This document shows, in pieces, positions 1 through 10,758 of a stretch of 64,000 nucleotides of DNA (position 1 is the first letter of the stretch; each line of letters begins with the position of its first letter). The stretch spans positions 62,001 to 126,000 of the forward strand of contig JAKSXM010000016.1 of the NCBI GenBank assembly GCA_022575985.1, in the 5' to 3' direction. The notes under the pieces were generated by a model that had not been told where the DNA came from, did not search any database, and was given only the letters and a program-made list of their open reading frames with translations. The stretch comes from Anagrus nilaparvatae. Taxonomy: Eukaryota > Arthropoda > Insecta > Hymenoptera > Mymaridae. The position numbers were made by a program, and so were the translations under genes.

Positions 1-1430
1 TTTTACGTGTAATATTAAGCGCCATCATGTTAATATTAAATTTGTATATACCTAATTGTAAATTTATGTAAGGCGTTTAATTCCTGTTGATTTTAAGCAA
101 GTAAATAAAAAAAAAGAATTAGTGATAAGAGACTTCCTAACGGGTTCAAAAACACTAAATTAGTACCACAGTATGATAGAAAAAAACTCGTCATTTTTCC
201 GCTGCAGAAAAAAATGAAAACCCGTTTTCATCGAAAATGGCCCAGTTACTATCCATAAGAAAAACTATTATCATATAAACATTCAGCGAGGCAAAAAGCA
301 AAATAAAAATAAACATTATTCTTTTTGGAAAATTTAATGAAATTATCAGTAAAAAAAGTGATTACGAAAAAGCAGTTCAGGTCTACACTATCAATGGATT
401 CATGTTACCATAAAATACAAACATATAAAATTCAATGTCATTTTTGTTTTTTAACGATTTAAGCTATTTTTTTTTTTTTGTTATTTGAATAAATGTATAT
501 TGTTTGTATATAGAGATGAAAAAATAAAACATTACATATACATTTACATTTTATTTACATTTTATTTACGTTTTAAAAATTTTGATACCACCCACAATTG
601 CAAGACTCATAGATAAAAAATTTTAATGGTTTTATTTCAAGTTATTATTTTACGATTTTTTAAATGTGTCTGAGGGTTACAATAAGTTAAGCATCTATTT
701 GAAATTTTTTCTTGGATACTTCCAATTATGACAGCTTCTATTAAAAACAGGTAGGGCGAAGTAAATCTTTCAGTTATATAAATTTCAAAATCAATTTAAT
801 AATGGATAGTGTAATTTATATGATTCTTCTGCATCTACGTGATGATAAAAGCTTAATTTTCAAATAACAAAGCAATTAATTTCTCTAAATTATCACAGGA
901 AGTACTGAAAATTTTCTATATACAAGGTATAGCTTTCTTCTCTAATAAATTTAATTTATTATATTTAGTTGTATAAAAATAATCAATTTTCAAAAATTTA
1001 TTTGAATTAATGTTTAATTTTAATGTAATATCAGATGTATAAACATTTTTAAAAATAATAATCTGCATCGTCTTTAAATTAATTGCATTATGTAAAATTG
1101 CAGAAAATCTGAAAATAAAACTGTAATTAAAATTTTATTTTAATATCAAAGAAATAAAAAATAAAAATATGTAAAATGCAAAAAAATTATAATCCATAAA
1201 AAATTTGCACATGTCTGAAAAATCAGATAAACAGAGTCCTTGACAAAAACTTAAAATGTATAAAAATTGACAAATTACAATAATTAAGTAATAAATAATT
1301 AATTAAAAAGAATCAATTTAGATAATCGATAGTTTTAAAAATATTTTTTTTTAATTAGTATAATACGATCGTAACTTACCTAAATTATAATTAACTATTA
1401 GTTTAATTTTAGAAATTATTTATTCACGCA
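1..1430. repeat. Orphan copy of the receptor 5'-flank block, no gene
   Basis: AT-rich with no credible gene. From about 420 to 1425 it parallels the upstream region of IR-1 (about 1700-3470). Shared landmarks are the AATAAAACATT...TTTACGTTT stretch near 525-575, the GATAAAAGCTTAA stretch near 842, and the GTCTGAAAAATCAG motif at 1213 followed by ACAGAGTCCTTGA. The similarity stops near 1425, just where the MITE and coding region follow in IR-1. I read it as the remains of a further receptor duplicate whose gene is gone. Confidence 0.6.
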
Positions 1431-1978
1431 GCTACATTTTTCAACCCCTCCACCCCCCCTTTGAATTTCCGGTTCCCCAGGGTGCCCCTTTCTATAAACA
1501 TTTTACATCATAAAATCAGCTATTTAATAGTTAAACTTATTTAATAGTTAATATACCTTATTTGAAAATTCTATCAAATATGGAAGAAAAAATAGTATCC
1601 ATCAAACAAGGAATCGCACAAAGATTATTAATAAAAATAGATCTAAATTAGCTTTACCGATTTGGTGAATAAATTTATAATACCGCATAATACAAATACA
1701 TATATATAACAATGATTATGTTTAATGTCATTTTTTTATGTTTTTTAACAATATTTTTTTTTATTTGTTATTTAAAAAAAGTATAGTCAGTTGTTATAGA
1801 AACAAAAAATAAAACATTGCTTTATTTACGTTTCAAAAATTTGCTACCATCCATAAATGCAAATCGGACCACTGAAGTGAACAGATACGTTTTTTAAAAG
1901 TTTATTTTACATTAATTTTAATTATGTAAGCTAAAATATTGAACATGCTAGTGATTATTAAATAAATTTAAATTTCTA

Positions 1979-2242
1979 CACTCCCAGGGCAAAAGAATTT
2001 TATCCAAATCAAATAAGAATTCCGGCTTTATTTAAAACTGAAACTTTTTTTCCGGAAAAACTAAAAATTTTGATTCAATCAAAATATTTAAGTACTCATA
2101 AATATAAATTTTATTTACAAATTTTTATGCTTCTAGCTCTATTTTTTAGATAAAAGTTTCAGTATTTTTATAAGCTATTTAATTCTTTAAACGCGCAAAC
2201 ATTCTTATTTCACTGAGATCAAATTCTTTTGCCCTGGGAGTG
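1979..2242. mobile_element. 264-bp palindromic MITE, CACTCCCAG family
   Basis: Both ends carry the inverted repeat CACTCCCAGGGCAAAAGAAT, and a TA lies immediately outside each end (1977-1978 and 2243-2244). There is no coding sequence. A TA target duplication is typical of Tc1/mariner-type non-autonomous elements, so that assignment is inferred. The copy at the matching place upstream of IR-4 (58382-58610) shows the insertion predates the duplication that produced IR-1 and IR-4. Confidence 0.75.
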
Positions 2243-3139
2243 TATTTGATAATCTTGTTAATTTTCAATGCTTCAAATTAACTTCTAAATTTTTAGGCTA
2301 CCAAATTAGTGATTTAAATTTATATTTATTAAAAATTTTAACACAATAATACTTCTTTTTCAAGTTATTATTTTACGAGTGATGTGAAATATTTTTAATC
2401 ATAAAAAAAATTAGATTTTTTAAGTAAAAAATATACATTGAAATTCTTTTAAATACTGAATCAACAGCAAACTGAATCATTTTTTTTTTTTGTTTTAATG
2501 TGAATGACTTTCAATAAGAAATGCGAAAATTAGAAATTTTATTTTCGATTTTCCAAAAATACCAGCTCATGCTAAAGGGCAGTGCTTAAATAGAGCGAAG
2601 CTAATCATCTATTACAAATGTAAAAATATGTCTTAAAAAATATTTGATTGTGACCAAAATATAAGCAGAATATTTTTACAATGATAAAAGCTTAAGTTTC
2701 AAATAATATGAAATTTATGTGATGTATATTTTTCTCTAAATCATCCATAAGAACTGAAAAATTTCTAAACACAAGGTAGACCTTCGCTCTATAATATATT
2801 TTATAAGTTTACTATTTAAAGATAATTATTTATGTTATTGAAATAAAAAATTCTAGTAAAAAATAATTTTATTTTATTTAAATTAATTACATTATTATTT
2901 AAAATTGCTGAAAATCTGCAAATAAAATTGTGATTAAAATTTTAATTAATATTATTCAAAAATTATTTAAAATTTTGAAAAAATTGTATTTTAAAAATAC
3001 AATTTACGTTCCTATGAATTTTAAATAAAAAATTATTTAAATTTTCTTATAAAGTTAATTCTTGAAAAGAATTATTTTTAATAAGAAATTTATGCACATA
3101 ATCGAACAAAAAAATATTAATTGGTCTATTTCGGCTCTT

Positions 3140-3186
3140 GCGGAAATTAGTGTGAGCCATCATCAGTGTAATGCACTAATTTCCGC
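3140..3186. other. 13-bp stem hairpin
   Basis: GCGGAAATTAGTG (3140-3152) is perfectly complemented by CACTAATTTCCGC (3174-3186) around a 21-base loop. I did not see it at the equivalent place upstream of IR-4, so it looks specific to this copy. Function unknown; it may be a miniature palindromic insertion. Confidence 0.5.
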
Positions 3187-3470
3187 ATAATTACAGATAA
3201 ACCAAAAAAATTTCATGTTAAAAGGGTTTATAAAAAATAAAAATATATAAAACGCAAAAAAAATAATCAATAAAAAATTTGTACGTGTCTGAAAAATCAG
3301 TTAAACAGAGTCCTTGATTAAGATTACAAGTGTATTTAACAATTAAAAAAATACAATAATTAGCTGTTAAACAGTAATTAAATCGATTTTCTTAAAAATA
3401 TTTTTTAAATAGAAGGATACAACTATAACTAAACTAAATTGTTAATTAACTAATAATAGTTTAATTTTTA

Positions 3471-3799
3471 TATGGGTCGTTTCCAATGAAGTGTAACATT
3501 AAAATTTAAAAATATCGGAACATCAAGTTTCTTATTATTTTGTGACTGATCTAAGAAGTTATTCGAAACCGCGCATTAATTAACATCAATCATATTAGTT
3601 ATTATTAATTTTAGGTTTATTTTCCAGTTAAATTTTGGTACTCAAATCATAATAATTTTTATTTATATTAGTTTCACAGTCTGCTGCTAATAGTACAAAT
3701 TAGGCCAACTCCTATTTTTAAGTATAGGAGAAAACAGAATGTAATCTACGGTAATTTAAATTCGAAATTTAAAGTACATTTCATAGGAAACGACCCATA
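3471..3799. mobile_element. 329-bp MITE directly upstream of IR-1
   Basis: Ends are inverted repeats: TATGGGTCGTTTCC at the left and GGAAACGACCCATA at the right, with about 22-25 bp of complementarity including a TTTCAT/ATGAAA step. TA flanks both ends. The right end is only 30 bp from the IR-1 start codon, so the element probably supplies the 5' UTR or core promoter DNA. IR-4 has the same element at the same distance (59561-59883). Weak remnants may precede IR-2 and IR-3 (TTTCATGGAAACAACC near 25172). Confidence 0.75.
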
Positions 3800-3829
3800 T
3801 AGAAACATCAAGTTTACAACTGTATTACA

Positions 3830-5719
3830 ATGAAATTATGGATTTTAATTATAATTTTAATTTGTAAACTTAAATTGAGTGATCCAAATCTAGTAACCAA
3901 AGTTATTGATAAAGTGCTTAACGAGGTAAGACCTCATCATGTAATGCTATATTCGAATAACAACGAAACTTTAGATTATGGCAATCAACAATTGATAATA
4001 CAAAGTTTTATGAATCAGATTTCAACAACAATTGTAAACATTGATAATTTACCCTTATTCATAAATTTTAATTTGCTTGATGTTGGATATTTTAAATACA
4101 ACCACAAATTGTCATCACCCTTGCATGTTATTTTAATTAGTAATAATAATTTTAATCAACATATAAAAATACTATCAAGTTTAAGTAAGCCAATAAAGTA
4201 TTCTTTATTTATAGGGGAAAGACCAAAAATACTAATAATTATTTTTCAAAGTAAATACAATGATTTGCGACTCTTATTTCAAATTAATTATGAGTTAATT
4301 CTTTTCAGTTTTCTTGATACTACTATTTTAATAATTAATGTTAATAATAATATTCAAATAGCAAACATCTTACCATACAATAAACCATCATTTATGATAG
4401 AGGTTTTTAAAGAACCGTTTAATATTAAAATTTTTCCAAACAAATTATTAAATACAAGAAAACTCGTTTTAACACTTGGAGCTACTTCTGGCTTTAGGTA
4501 TCTTAATAATGATGGATTCCCATCAAACTTTATACCAAATTTGAGGATTTGGAAGGTTTGTGAAGTATTTTTAAAAAGCTTAAACGCAGTAGAAAATATA
4601 ATATGGATTGCACCTAACTCCAAATTAACTACAGATTTATTTTTGCGAAGAAAAATAGAATTTTTTTTAACAGGTACTCAATATGATCCAAAAGCGATAC
4701 TGTACACAAATAGTTATATTTTAAGATATGAAAAATTTGTGGCTTTGGTGCCTATTGAGAGCGAAGTCAGATTTGAGTTATCAAACAACATTTTATATGC
4801 AGCATTGACACTTTCTGCTGTTATGTTAATAATAGTTTTTGTTGTTAAAATTTTGAAAATAGAAAATGAAGATTGGTCTTTGTTTATGATATTTGGATTG
4901 CTCCTAGGAAATACAGACAATGAACACCGAACCGTAAGATCAAAAATTATTTTCCTAACGCTTGTATTTTTATCTACATTCCAAACATCAGATATCATTT
5001 CAATGTTGACGGAAATGAACTTTGTAAGCAATGAACGTCCTGCTGCAGAATCCATTAAAGAAATATTTATGAAGAATATTACTGTTTGCTCTCCATATTA
5101 TGGACACCCTGCTCTAGAATTTTACCTTAATGAAAAATTTTCACCTAAAGATGTTTTTAAACTATTTAAAAATATTAAAGAACATTGTCCTGAAATTAAC
5201 GAAGAAAGTGTTAAGAAAGTTATTATTACAAATGAGCTTTCAGCAGAATCGATGCTTTTTACGGATGTGAATAAAACTGGTCTACGAAGAATGGAAATAA
5301 TGGATTTAAATTTACCTGCTTATCCTGTTTTTTTACCTTTTAATCCTCAATCACACTTTATTCAAAAGTATGCTAGAATTGATCAATTTATTTACGAATC
5401 AGGAATTGATCAAAAATGGGATTCAGATTTTAAGTTTGAAAAAAGAATAGATGATAATATTTACGATGACCTTTTTATCGGTAGTGAGGACTTATTAAGA
5501 ATTTTGATATCAGTTATGAGCATTGGATTGTCGGCTGCAATGATTACCTTTTTAATGGAATGTTTATATCATTGGAAGAAAAACAGAGAGCAAAAACTGT
5601 TTGTAAAAGTTAGTAAAAGACGTAAGACAAGAAAAATTCTAAAAAAACAGAAAATCAATAAATTTAATACAAGAAAAAAAATTATTTTATTTTTAGTTAA
5701 CTTGAAAAGGAATAATTAA
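3830..5719 (+). CDS. Divergent ionotropic receptor-like protein (IR-1)
   Basis: An intronless 629-residue receptor, complete from signal peptide to stop. Residues 1-16 are a hydrophobic signal peptide. A long extracellular amino-terminal and S1-like part follows to about 315. TM1 is about 321-343, and a pore loop around WSLFMIFGLLLGN (349-361) leads into TM2 (about 370-388). The S2-like lobe carries two cysteines (420, 453) that could pair. TM3 is about 555-580, followed by a Lys/Arg-rich cytoplasmic tail of about 48 residues. This order is that of insect IRs, variant ionotropic glutamate receptors that form ligand-gated cation channels in sensory neurons. The canonical iGluR SYTANLAAF segment is replaced by STFQTSDIISM, so the ligand cannot be guessed. 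Sequons are visible at N45 and in the NIT (416) and NKT (481) triplets. Three paralogues share the window. Confidence 0.82.
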   Translation: MKLWILIIILICKLKLSDPNLVTKVIDKVLNEVRPHHVMLYSNNNETLDYGNQQLIIQSFMNQISTTIVNIDNLPLFINFNLLDVGYFKYNHKLSSPLHVILISNNNFNQHIKILSSLSKPIKYSLFIGERPKILIIIFQSKYNDLRLLFQINYELILFSFLDTTILIINVNNNIQIANILPYNKPSFMIEVFKEPFNIKIFPNKLLNTRKLVLTLGATSGFRYLNNDGFPSNFIPNLRIWKVCEVFLKSLNAVENIIWIAPNSKLTTDLFLRRKIEFFLTGTQYDPKAILYTNSYILRYEKFVALVPIESEVRFELSNNILYAALTLSAVMLIIVFVVKILKIENEDWSLFMIFGLLLGNTDNEHRTVRSKIIFLTLVFLSTFQTSDIISMLTEMNFVSNERPAAESIKEIFMKNITVCSPYYGHPALEFYLNEKFSPKDVFKLFKNIKEHCPEINEESVKKVIITNELSAESMLFTDVNKTGLRRMEIMDLNLPAYPVFLPFNPQSHFIQKYARIDQFIYESGIDQKWDSDFKFEKRIDDNIYDDLFIGSEDLLRILISVMSIGLSAAMITFLMECLYHWKKNREQKLFVKVSKRRKTRKILKKQKINKFNTRKKIILFLVNLKRNN

Positions 5720-5738
5720 ATCAATTTCAAATTCACTG

Positions 5739-5744
5739 AATAAA
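5739..5744 (+). terminator. Polyadenylation signal of IR-1
   Basis: AATAAA lies 20 bases after the stop codon and is kept at the matching place after IR-4. In IR-2 the same position reads AAAAAA. Confidence 0.6.
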
Positions 5745-6845
5745 CTTTATTTTAGAGAAGATGTTTTAAAATTTTACTTTCATATGAAGCAGTAAATACA
5801 TTTACTTTATATGTAACAGGAGCAATGATGATAACTTGCATTAGATGTAGAAAATGAAAGTAATTTTAAAAAACAACAAATGAATCATTAGATTAAAACT
5901 GCGAATTAAAAAAAGCAAGTTTTAAAGAATTAGAAATGGTCAGGTTTACATCATTAATGATGGTATTAATGAAATTTAAAAAACGTTGAAACAGGTGGCT
6001 TTTTGTTGTATTTAATTTTATATGTTTACAATTACTTTTATTATATTTCGCATATATCACCAAACCAGTAAGGAAAACAGTGCCTAAAATTTCAAACTTT
6101 ATTCCTTTGTTACTTGAGCTAAAAAACATTATAATTAACATTATATAATCTTCAGAAGATAAGTAAAGATAATTCTTTAAAAAATCATTTTCCTATAAAC
6201 CTTGCCTATGGTTTAATACGTAATGAAAAAATAAACTGGACACTTAGATTTAGGAAGTGCAAAACTTTATAAATTAAGATTCCAATAAAATAAAGTCTGC
6301 AAGTGTTTCTACAAAACTATAAATTTTTTTTTTTTCTGAAGTGTTGGGGAAATTTTAGAGCTGTTTATTCGTGAGAGCGTAGATTTTTATCAAAAAGTTT
6401 AATACTTGGTATTTTAGAAGTTAATTGCAATAAAACATTAAGCACCAATTTAACCTCAACTTACATGATTTTGTCATGATTTTTTATACATTTTCATATT
6501 GAAACTTATCAAGAGATATTAAATTCTTTTCCTTTATACTTGATACTTATTTATGGTTTATTTACTATACTCCAGTCAAAACGCGGGGGGGGGGGTGTAT
6601 TTTCGAGTGCCGGCATGAGATTTGCTCTACTATATGTTTTTTGGGTCTCTGATCACGAAAATCGGGGTCTTTTCCGGGAGATATTTGCGGAACACCCTTA
6701 AATTTGCAAAAACTGCCCCCAATTAGAAATATAAATAAACAATTAAATACCTCTGCAAAGAATCAACTTTACAATTAATTTTTTTAAAATCATAATTTAT
6801 TAATTTCATAGCTGATGGTTCAACAAGGTAGCTTAATCAGTTATT
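5745..6845. repeat. Duplicated 3' flank of IR-1
   Basis: No gene. The stretch resembles the IR-4 3' flank (about 61826-63460) through shared pieces such as the CTTGCCTATGGTTTAAT stretch (about 6203) and the GCAAGGTAG-type end near 6826. A G-rich segment (about 6580-6720) inside it is not shared. It carries a copy of the GGGTC-type motif (TTTTTTGGGTCTCTGATCAC, about 6637). Confidence 0.55.
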
Positions 6846-8266
6846 AGATAATTAAGAATTAACATATTGTATTTGTAATTTTAATCAATTTTGTGGATTT
6901 TGGAAATTTGGTCCTGATCAAATTAGTTGAAAATTTAGTATGGTGTTCTTGTTGTCATTCTGAGCCATATCTTAATGTGCGCAATGACCAGGAATGACTA
7001 ATTTTTAAGTTAATGCACCCATAAGGTGTAAATATTGTACTCAAAAAATACAATTATTCCCTAATATTTTCAGGAAATACCTGAGTCTTGCCATTGATAA
7101 ATAATACTATATGGTTAGTGATCAGTTGGCTATATTAAAAAAATGTTCCCTTATACCCTTACTTTAAACTTTTAAGTCTTTTGGGCCTTCAACAGTGAGC
7201 GTTAATCATTTAAAATATCACACTAACTAGAGAACGTTCATTGGAATGATGGCTTTGGGAATTATTTGTTAAGAATTATTATGAAATTTCTTTAGGTTTT
7301 TGTAACTCAATATATCACTTTTTACCATCGTCCTTAGCGCAACAATTATTTATTCTCTACCCTCAGACAATCATTGTTTTTGCTTTTAATGAAAAACCAT
7401 TCTTTGACTTATATGGGAAAATATATAGAGAATATAATATCAAATAGTAAAATACTAATTTTTTTCTGTTTAACAAATAGTTATTAATAATAAGAGCAGA
7501 AATATATTACTTTCGAACCTAGATCAGACGTTTTTTCTGCCCTATTTGTGTAAAATAAAATATCGAACGATGTAAAAAAAATTATATTTCAAAATATTGT
7601 ATTATGTAAGAAAAAGTTTATAAATCAAATGTGAGTATTTAACACTAAATGCCGAATGGATAGTCCGGTTCAATCTATTTTTGCTCAGCAATACCAAAAT
7701 TAATTTATTAAACCTTGTGAACCAATTTGGTCCAGAGTATGTATACTCTGATTTGGTCAGACTTTATTTGGAAATTTCTTTTTTGACAGAATGGAAATGG
7801 GTTGGAATCACTTAATAAAAGTGATACTAACCCATTTTTACCCACATAAATTCTGCCACATCCTTTTAATTTGCCATAAGAGTCACGGGAAAACTGCGCA
7901 TTCAATACAAACAAACAAAAAAAATTACAGCAATTTTCTGAACGAAATAGAAAATAATGATCTTTTTTCTTGTTATGGAGTAAAAAAGATTGTGCTTGTG
8001 ACTAATATTTGATCTTTTAGCGTCAGATAAAATATTATAACCATATCTAAATTGTGATTTTAATGAATTTTAAAAATAATATGTTTCAATAAATTTATGA
8101 ATTATCAAGCTAAATAAGCTTTTAATCGTTTCTTTACTATTAAACTTCATCTTTTTTGAATTTTTTAATATTACTCAGAGGAAGAATCACTGTAAAAAAA
8201 AAACTTACTTTAATTAACGGACAAGAAATATGCTGAAATATAAATGAAATTTGAGTTTTTAGGTTA
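6846..8266. other. AT-rich non-coding stretch
   Basis: No supported gene. The part around 7085-7270 resembles 55580-55810 (AATAATA...GATCAG and GCTTTGGGAATT landmarks), indicating another dispersed duplicate. Short open frames at 7708-8012 show no family signature. Confidence 0.4.
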
Positions 8267-9046
8267 TAGACCTGACGTGGAGCCCCGTTTCGTAGACAAA
8301 TTTTATCCTTGATAGGTCGATAGAATTTTCCAACGGGTATTTATGTTTTTCGGTTCGCTGAACACGAATATGATATCGGTTTTTGAGGAAAAGAAATTTT
8401 AGGGGTGAAAATGAAAAGAAATGCAACTGGGTCATTTTCGGTAAAAACCAATATCATATTCGTGTTCAGCGACCCGAAAAACATAAGTAATGGATGAAAA
8501 TATTAAAAAACCCGCAAAAAAACCCTCAAAATTCCTATTGTGGGCAACTGAACAATATTCTGTGAAAACCGATATAATATTCATGTTCAGCAACCCGAAA
8601 AACATAAGTAACCCTCGCGTAAATAAAAACATCCCCGAAAATTAACCTAAAGTTGCTTATTGTGGGCAACTGTACCATTTTCGGTAAAAATCGATATCAT
8701 ATTCGTGTTCAGCGACCCAAAAAACATAAGTAACCCTTGCGAAAATAAAAAAATCTCCAAAAATTAACCAAAAGTTGCCTATTGCGGGCTACTGGACCAT
8801 TTTCGGTAAAAACCGATATCATATTTGTGTTCAGCGACCCAAAAAACATAAGTAACCCTTGCGAAAATAAAAAAATCTCCAAAAATTAACCGAAAGTTGC
8901 CTATTGCGGGCAACTAGAACATTTTCGGCAAAAACTGATACCATATTCGGGTTCAGCGACCCAGAAAACAAAATTCCCGTTGGAAAATTCCATTGACCTA
9001 TCAAGGATAAAATTTGTCTACGAAACGGGGCTCCACGTCAGGTCTA
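8267..9046. mobile_element. 780-bp MITE with internal tandem copies of its own terminal repeat
   Basis: Terminal inverted repeats start TAGACCTGACGTGGAGCCCC and match for about 72 bp (8267-8338 with 8975-9046). More weakly they match for about 126 bp. TTA flanks both ends (8264-8266, 9047-9049), a 3-bp target duplication compatible with PIF/Harbinger-type elements. Inside are five direct units of about 122 bp (near 8440, 8562, 8683, 8805, 8927), each with TTCAGCGACCC and ACATAAGTAA. The last unit lies within the right terminal repeat, so the array seems to have grown from it. No coding sequence. Confidence 0.82.
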
Positions 9047-9830
9047 TTATGTTTTATGTGAAGTTTAAATTTTGTTTATGTTTTATATTAAGTTTTATCA
9101 TTATTTCCATTGATATACATTTTACTTTCAAAATTCTGCATATTAACAATAATTTCTTCAGTTTACAGAGATTTCTTCAATAGTATTGTAAGTCGGTTCT
9201 CTCTTCCCTGAAAGGCCCACCTGGGGAAACCCGTTTGAGGTGATACCCAGGGAGAAAGTGCCGCTGTTCAGCGAAGGTGAGATGGTCAAGGCCATGAAAA
9301 ATGGTCAAAACTCGTGAAAAAGTCACTACCTGCCAAGTTAACTCCTCAAAACTTATCCGTAGGTTTACCAACTTGTGCTTGATCATAATTATGTTAGCAA
9401 TTAACGAGTCAAATATGTTCTCAAAAATTATAAATGTGTTTTCCAGAGATTTCTACATAAAATTACTATGAAAATTGAAGAGCACCGATAAAATTTATTC
9501 AGGTATAATTTGAGCAGATTGAGGTCCAGGGATCTGAAATTTGCTGAAAGTTTATATTAAGAATATGTGACTCTCCCCCTCTCCTGTAAAAATACGGGTA
9601 AGTTTTGAGAGGTCACCTGGCAGTTAGTGATTCAGAAATTTTACCCTTTACCAAAATTAGGTTTTTGACGTACAAAAAAAACACGAAAAAAACTTTTTAC
9701 TTATTTATGCTTTTAAAATCTGCTAGGAACCTAAAAATTAAAATTTTATATTAAAATCTCAGACATATTTTGGAATTTTTTTTAAAACAGTTTTAATACC
9801 ATTTTTCGTTTTAACATGGAACATATTTAT
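9047..9830. other. Non-coding stretch with a GC-richer island
   Basis: Nothing recognisable. Bases 9185-9390 are clearly richer in G+C than the surroundings and could be a fragment of an unrelated repeat or gene. Neither strand gives a known protein. Confidence 0.3.
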
Positions 9831-9909
9831 AGGGAGGAGGTACCTCAGAACTTAAAAATTAAGGGGGGGGGCGTCAAATTTGTCCGGTTTAAGGGGGAGG
9901 GGGGTCAAA

Positions 9910-10085
9910 TGAGACTTAAAATAATTTCAATTTAGGGACTTTGAAAAATCTGGGCTTAGGCACTTAGAATAATATCGATTTAGGGACTTACAATAATTCA
10001 GGTTTAGGGACTTGGAATAATTTCTATTTAGGGTATTAGAATAATGCGCGTTTAGGGAATTAGAATAGTTTGGGTTTAGAATCTA
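9910..10085. repeat. Tandem array of about 30-bp units
   Basis: About six degenerate units of the type TTTAGGGACTTAGAATAAT. It follows a G-rich run at 9830-9908 (GGGGGG tracts with GTCAAAT). The same combination occurs in reverse orientation at about 57730-57905, so this is a mobile or duplicated composite rather than a simple local slippage array. Confidence 0.7.
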
Positions 10086-10464
10086 AACATCCAGTAAGGT
10101 GATAATTACAAATTATAAATTTAGAAAATTGTACTGTAACGTTGCGTAACCTTTGCATTATACCTAGCCCTCAGCTGGAAGTAAACATGTTCCATGCATT
10201 TAGGTTGTGTTTACACAAACCGGTTATAAGTTTTTTTGAATTATTTTTAATTTTTTTGTTGTTACAAAAATTAAATCAGCTTTAATAATGTGTAAAAACA
10301 ACTTTTACACGTAAAAAAATATCTAAAAATATTTCGTCAACGAATGTAGAAAACACAATTTAATAAATATTTGAAAATTTAACCAAAAATTTAGTACATT
10401 TTACTAAAACTTTAAAGTAACATTAACCAATTCGAAGCAATCAATGAATTTTTGACTCTGCACT

Positions 10465-10758
10465 GTGATAAGAGGGCTTTTTATAGACTCGGCTATAACC
10501 TGCTTCAATACTAACCTCGGCTTTAATACCAAGTTACTGAAGACTGTTGATAATCTGGCCTCTAAAATATCTATTAAAGAAATAAATGTACATTCTAAAA
10601 CAGCACACAGTAATTTTTTACATAGCAGATTTAAAGACGATTTAGATAATAGCAAGGACATATGGCGTAAAATGAGACACCTTGGACTATTAAATATCCC
10701 TAAACGTGATCTTCATGGTTTTTCTCCAGATGACATATATGAATACTTTGCAGGTTAA
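10465..10758 (+). pseudogene. LINE ORF2 fragment (pre-RT region)
   Basis: Translates to a stretch ending DIWRKMRHLGL...LHGFSPDDI...YFAG. This is the typical linker that precedes the reverse transcriptase domain in jockey/CR1-like non-LTR retrotransposons. No RT domain follows, so it is a dead fragment. A more degraded copy with stops lies at about 48590-48850 as part of the B/B' duplication. Confidence 0.6.

Larger units (their letters stand above)
1490..3470 (+). repeat. Duplicated 5' flank (block A) of IR-1
   Basis: About 2 kb of AT-rich non-coding DNA, matched closely by about 57930-59560 upstream of IR-4 and more loosely by the flanks of IR-2 and IR-3. It contains the MITE at 1979-2242 and the marker GTCTGAAAAATCAG at about 3287. 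Whether it holds the promoter is unknown. Confidence 0.65.

Noticed and set aside
4714..5055. 113-residue antisense open frame, conserved in all four receptor copies (also 26115-26456, 54365-54706, 60795-61136)
   Set aside because: It lies opposite the most conserved part of the receptor genes, so its conservation follows from the sense strand. It has no recognisable features and is also kept in the pseudogene.
7708..8012. Short open frames on both strands
   Set aside because: No domain, no partner copy, no splice or promoter context; length expected by chance.
9910..10085. TTTAGGG repeats as telomeric DNA
   Set aside because: TTTAGGG occurs once per unit of about 30 bp, not as a direct short tandem, and insects usually have TTAGG. 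It is an ordinary minisatellite.
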